Source: CF-161 sp035259145
Lineage (GTDB): Bacteria; Chloroflexota; Dormibacteria; Dormibacterales; Dormibacteraceae
Direction of reading: 5' to 3'
Assembly (NCBI GenBank): GCA_035259145.1
Contig: DATFWQ010000188.1
Span: forward strand, 1 to 6,962
DNA length: 6,962 bases
Below the pieces are notes generated by a model. That model saw nothing but the letters and a program-made list of their open reading frames with translations, did not search any database and was not told the DNA's origin. Both the position numbers and the translations under genes were made by a program. This document shows positions 5,080-6,962 of this stretch, piece by piece; positions within the stretch are counted from its first letter, which is position 1, and every line of letters starts with the position of its first letter.

Positions 5080-6960
5080 ATGACCAACGAAACACGAGCA
5101 CTACGCACACCGGGGGTCAGGCCCAGGCCGTATCCCACAGCCCTGTTCATCCTCGGCTCAGCGGCCATCCACTTCTCGGTCGCGCCGATGCACTTCCAGG
5201 AGTACGTCCCCTTCGGCCTGTTCTTCGTCAGCGCCGGCATCGGCCAGGTGGCGCTGGCCTTGGGCATCCTCACCGTGCCGGCGCGCCGGCTCTTTCTGGC
5301 CGGCGCGGCTGGAACCGGGGCCTTGATCGCGCTCTGGTTTGTGTCTCGCACGATCGGGCTGCCGATCGGCCCTCACCCTGGCAGGCCTGAGGCAATCGGC
5401 TTCTCCGACATCGCCTGTGTCGTCCTCGAACTGGTGTCCACGCTGCTGTTGGTGCGGGCCGCATTCCGCCGGCCGAAAAGCCGCCGGCGCGGGCCGGTTC
5501 GGATAGCCCTGACGACGGCACCCGCCGTCCTGCTGACGACGATCCTCACCGCTGTCGGGGTCGGCAGCGCGATCAATGACATGCCCTACGCCTTCAACGC
5601 CAGCCCGATCGTTCCCGGCCAGGCGGCGACCAACCTGGCGCTCCTTACCGAAGCACCGGGCTCGGAGCCCGTCAAGACCTTCACTCTCACTGCTCGGGTC
5701 ACCCGGATCAAGGGCCAGGACGCCTGGACATACAACGGCACCGTGCCAGGTCCGGTGCTGCGCGTCACGCAGGGCGACCGACTTCGGGTCACCCTCCACA
5801 ACCGCCTACCCGCCTCGACCACCATCCACTGGCATGGAGTGCCGGGTCTGCCCGACGCCGAGGATGGCGTGGCCGGGATCACCCAGCAGGCGGTCACGCC
5901 CGGTCACTCGATGACCTACGAATTCGTTGCCCGAGAGCCCGGCACGTACTGGTACCACTCGCACCAGGACACCTCGTCCCAGATCGGCCGGGGCCTGTTC
6001 GGAGCCCTTGTGGTGGAGCCGAAGGGTGGTCCCACCGAAAGCCGTGACTACACCGTCGTCCTGCACGGCGCCGTCGACGTCAGCGCGGTGGCGATCAACG
6101 GGACCACGGGCGATCTCCACCTGGACGCCCGACCGGGTGACACCGTGCGGCTCCGCATCGTCAACGCCTTCGCCCCGGGCATGGACGGCGGGGCGGAGAC
6201 GCCGGTGCTGCTCGGCGCTCCTTATCGGGTGGTGGCTCTCGACGGCCGCGACCTCGTGCAGCCCCAGGTGCTGCCGGCCGAGCGCCTCCCGCTCGGAATG
6301 GGGCAGCGCGCGGACGTCGTCTTCACGATGCCTACGAGCGGTGCTGTCCGGCTGGTCGACGCGGCCGAGAAGGGCGAGGCCGCGTTCAGCATCCCCACCA
6401 CCCGGCCGGCGACAGTCACGGTCGGCGATGGGCCGGCGCCCGGAGCTGTGGACGTGGGCCGCCTTCCGCTGTTCGATCTGACTCGCTACGGCCAGGGCGG
6501 CGCCGACCCGGTCGCGGCCGCCCACGCCGACGCCACCTACCCGATCGTGCTCGAAGCACAGGGCGGGTTCCACGACGGGCGTATCGAGCTGGTTCACACG
6601 ATCAACGGCCGGCCGTCCCCGTATGTGCCCCCGCTGAACGTGCGTGAGGGTCAGGTGATCCGCCTGCATATCGTGAACAGGACCCCAGAGTTTCACCCGA
6701 TGCATCTGCACGGGCACACGCTCTCGGTCCTGCGCAAAGACGGCAGGCCGATCGAGGGCAGCCCGGTTCACCTGGACACGATCCTGGTGGGCCCGCACGA
6801 GACGTGGGACGTTGCGTTCGCCGCTGACAATCCCGGCATCTGGATGCTGCACTGCCACGTCCTGCTCCACGCCTCCTTCGGCATGAGCATGACCGTCAAC
6901 TACGCAGGTATATCGAGCCCCTACGAGATGGGCAGCCGCTCGGGCAACGTCCCCGAGTAG
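5080..6960 (+). CDS. Membrane-anchored multicopper oxidase
   Basis: From the ATG at 5080 the protein is 626 residues. Five hydrophobic helices lie at about 19-36, 43-66, 72-90, 107-128 and 141-164; the basic loops PARR (67-70) and RRPKSRRR (130-137) put the N-terminus inside and the oxidase outside the membrane. Three cupredoxin domains follow (about 201-316, 321-446 and 476-611). All copper ligands are visible: HWH (250, 252), HSH (293, 295), HPMHLHGH (539, 542, 544), HCH with the type 1 Cys592 (591-593), His597 and axial Met602. It should therefore couple one-electron substrate oxidation to reduction of oxygen to water. The substrate is not evident; Cu(I), other metals or phenolics are family options. 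AGGGAGG at 5061-5067 is 12 bases from this ATG and only 3 from ATG 5071, so the start could be either. It is divergent from the kinase and ends two bases before the window end. Confidence 0.92.
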   Translation: MTNETRALRTPGVRPRPYPTALFILGSAAIHFSVAPMHFQEYVPFGLFFVSAGIGQVALALGILTVPARRLFLAGAAGTGALIALWFVSRTIGLPIGPHPGRPEAIGFSDIACVVLELVSTLLLVRAAFRRPKSRRRGPVRIALTTAPAVLLTTILTAVGVGSAINDMPYAFNASPIVPGQAATNLALLTEAPGSEPVKTFTLTARVTRIKGQDAWTYNGTVPGPVLRVTQGDRLRVTLHNRLPASTTIHWHGVPGLPDAEDGVAGITQQAVTPGHSMTYEFVAREPGTYWYHSHQDTSSQIGRGLFGALVVEPKGGPTESRDYTVVLHGAVDVSAVAINGTTGDLHLDARPGDTVRLRIVNAFAPGMDGGAETPVLLGAPYRVVALDGRDLVQPQVLPAERLPLGMGQRADVVFTMPTSGAVRLVDAAEKGEAAFSIPTTRPATVTVGDGPAPGAVDVGRLPLFDLTRYGQGGADPVAAAHADATYPIVLEAQGGFHDGRIELVHTINGRPSPYVPPLNVREGQVIRLHIVNRTPEFHPMHLHGHTLSVLRKDGRPIEGSPVHLDTILVGPHETWDVAFAADNPGIWMLHCHVLLHASFGMSMTVNYAGISSPYEMGSRSGNVPE

Positions 6961-6962
6961 CG

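Noticed and set aside
5806..6870. Minus-strand open frame opposite the multicopper oxidase
   Set aside because: Antisense shadow of a gene with a full set of copper ligands; no ribosome site or recognisable domain.

Overview
The window is GC-rich bacterial DNA with strong G/C third-position bias, GTG and TTG starts alongside ATG, and AAGGAGG-type ribosome sites. The gene types (a DrrA/DrrB-like exporter beside a TetR regulator, a NarL-partner type histidine kinase, a membrane-anchored multicopper oxidase) fit a high-GC actinomycete. The phylum is inferred from protein style; no marker gene is present.

Layout. Bases 45-2965 hold three minus-strand genes that read as one transcription unit: an ABC ATPase (GTG at 2965), an ABC-2 permease whose ATG lies one base after the ATPase stop, and 61 bases further on a methyltransferase-acetyltransferase fusion. 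Divergent to them is a TetR-family regulator (3098-3682, plus). The gap between them (2966-3097) is dense in signals. It has a TTGACA/TACACT promoter for the exporter, two imperfect 16-bp palindromes of the same design whose centres are 21 bp apart and which overlap that promoter, and a perfect 8-bp GC hairpin in the exporter leader just before the ribosome site. The simplest model is that the TetR protein represses the exporter, and probably itself, until a small molecule releases it.

Bases 3716-4926 (minus) hold a sensor histidine kinase that is intact up to the last part of its ATPase domain. There it runs, out of frame, into the last 23 codons of a LuxR/NarL-type response regulator. This looks like the scar of a deletion in a former kinase-regulator operon that removed the kinase C-terminus and nearly all of the regulator. 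The kinase frame stays open into the antisense strand of the TetR gene, to 3502.

Bases 5080-6960 (plus) hold a multicopper oxidase with all expected copper ligands, fused behind five predicted membrane helices and ending just before the window edge. It is divergent from the kinase.

The regulator and exporter form a recognisable drug-export module. The damaged two-component system and the oxidase appear to be neighbours rather than partners. I do not see a clearly new system; the most unusual points are the kinase/regulator deletion scar, the double operator with leader hairpin, and the two domain fusions.
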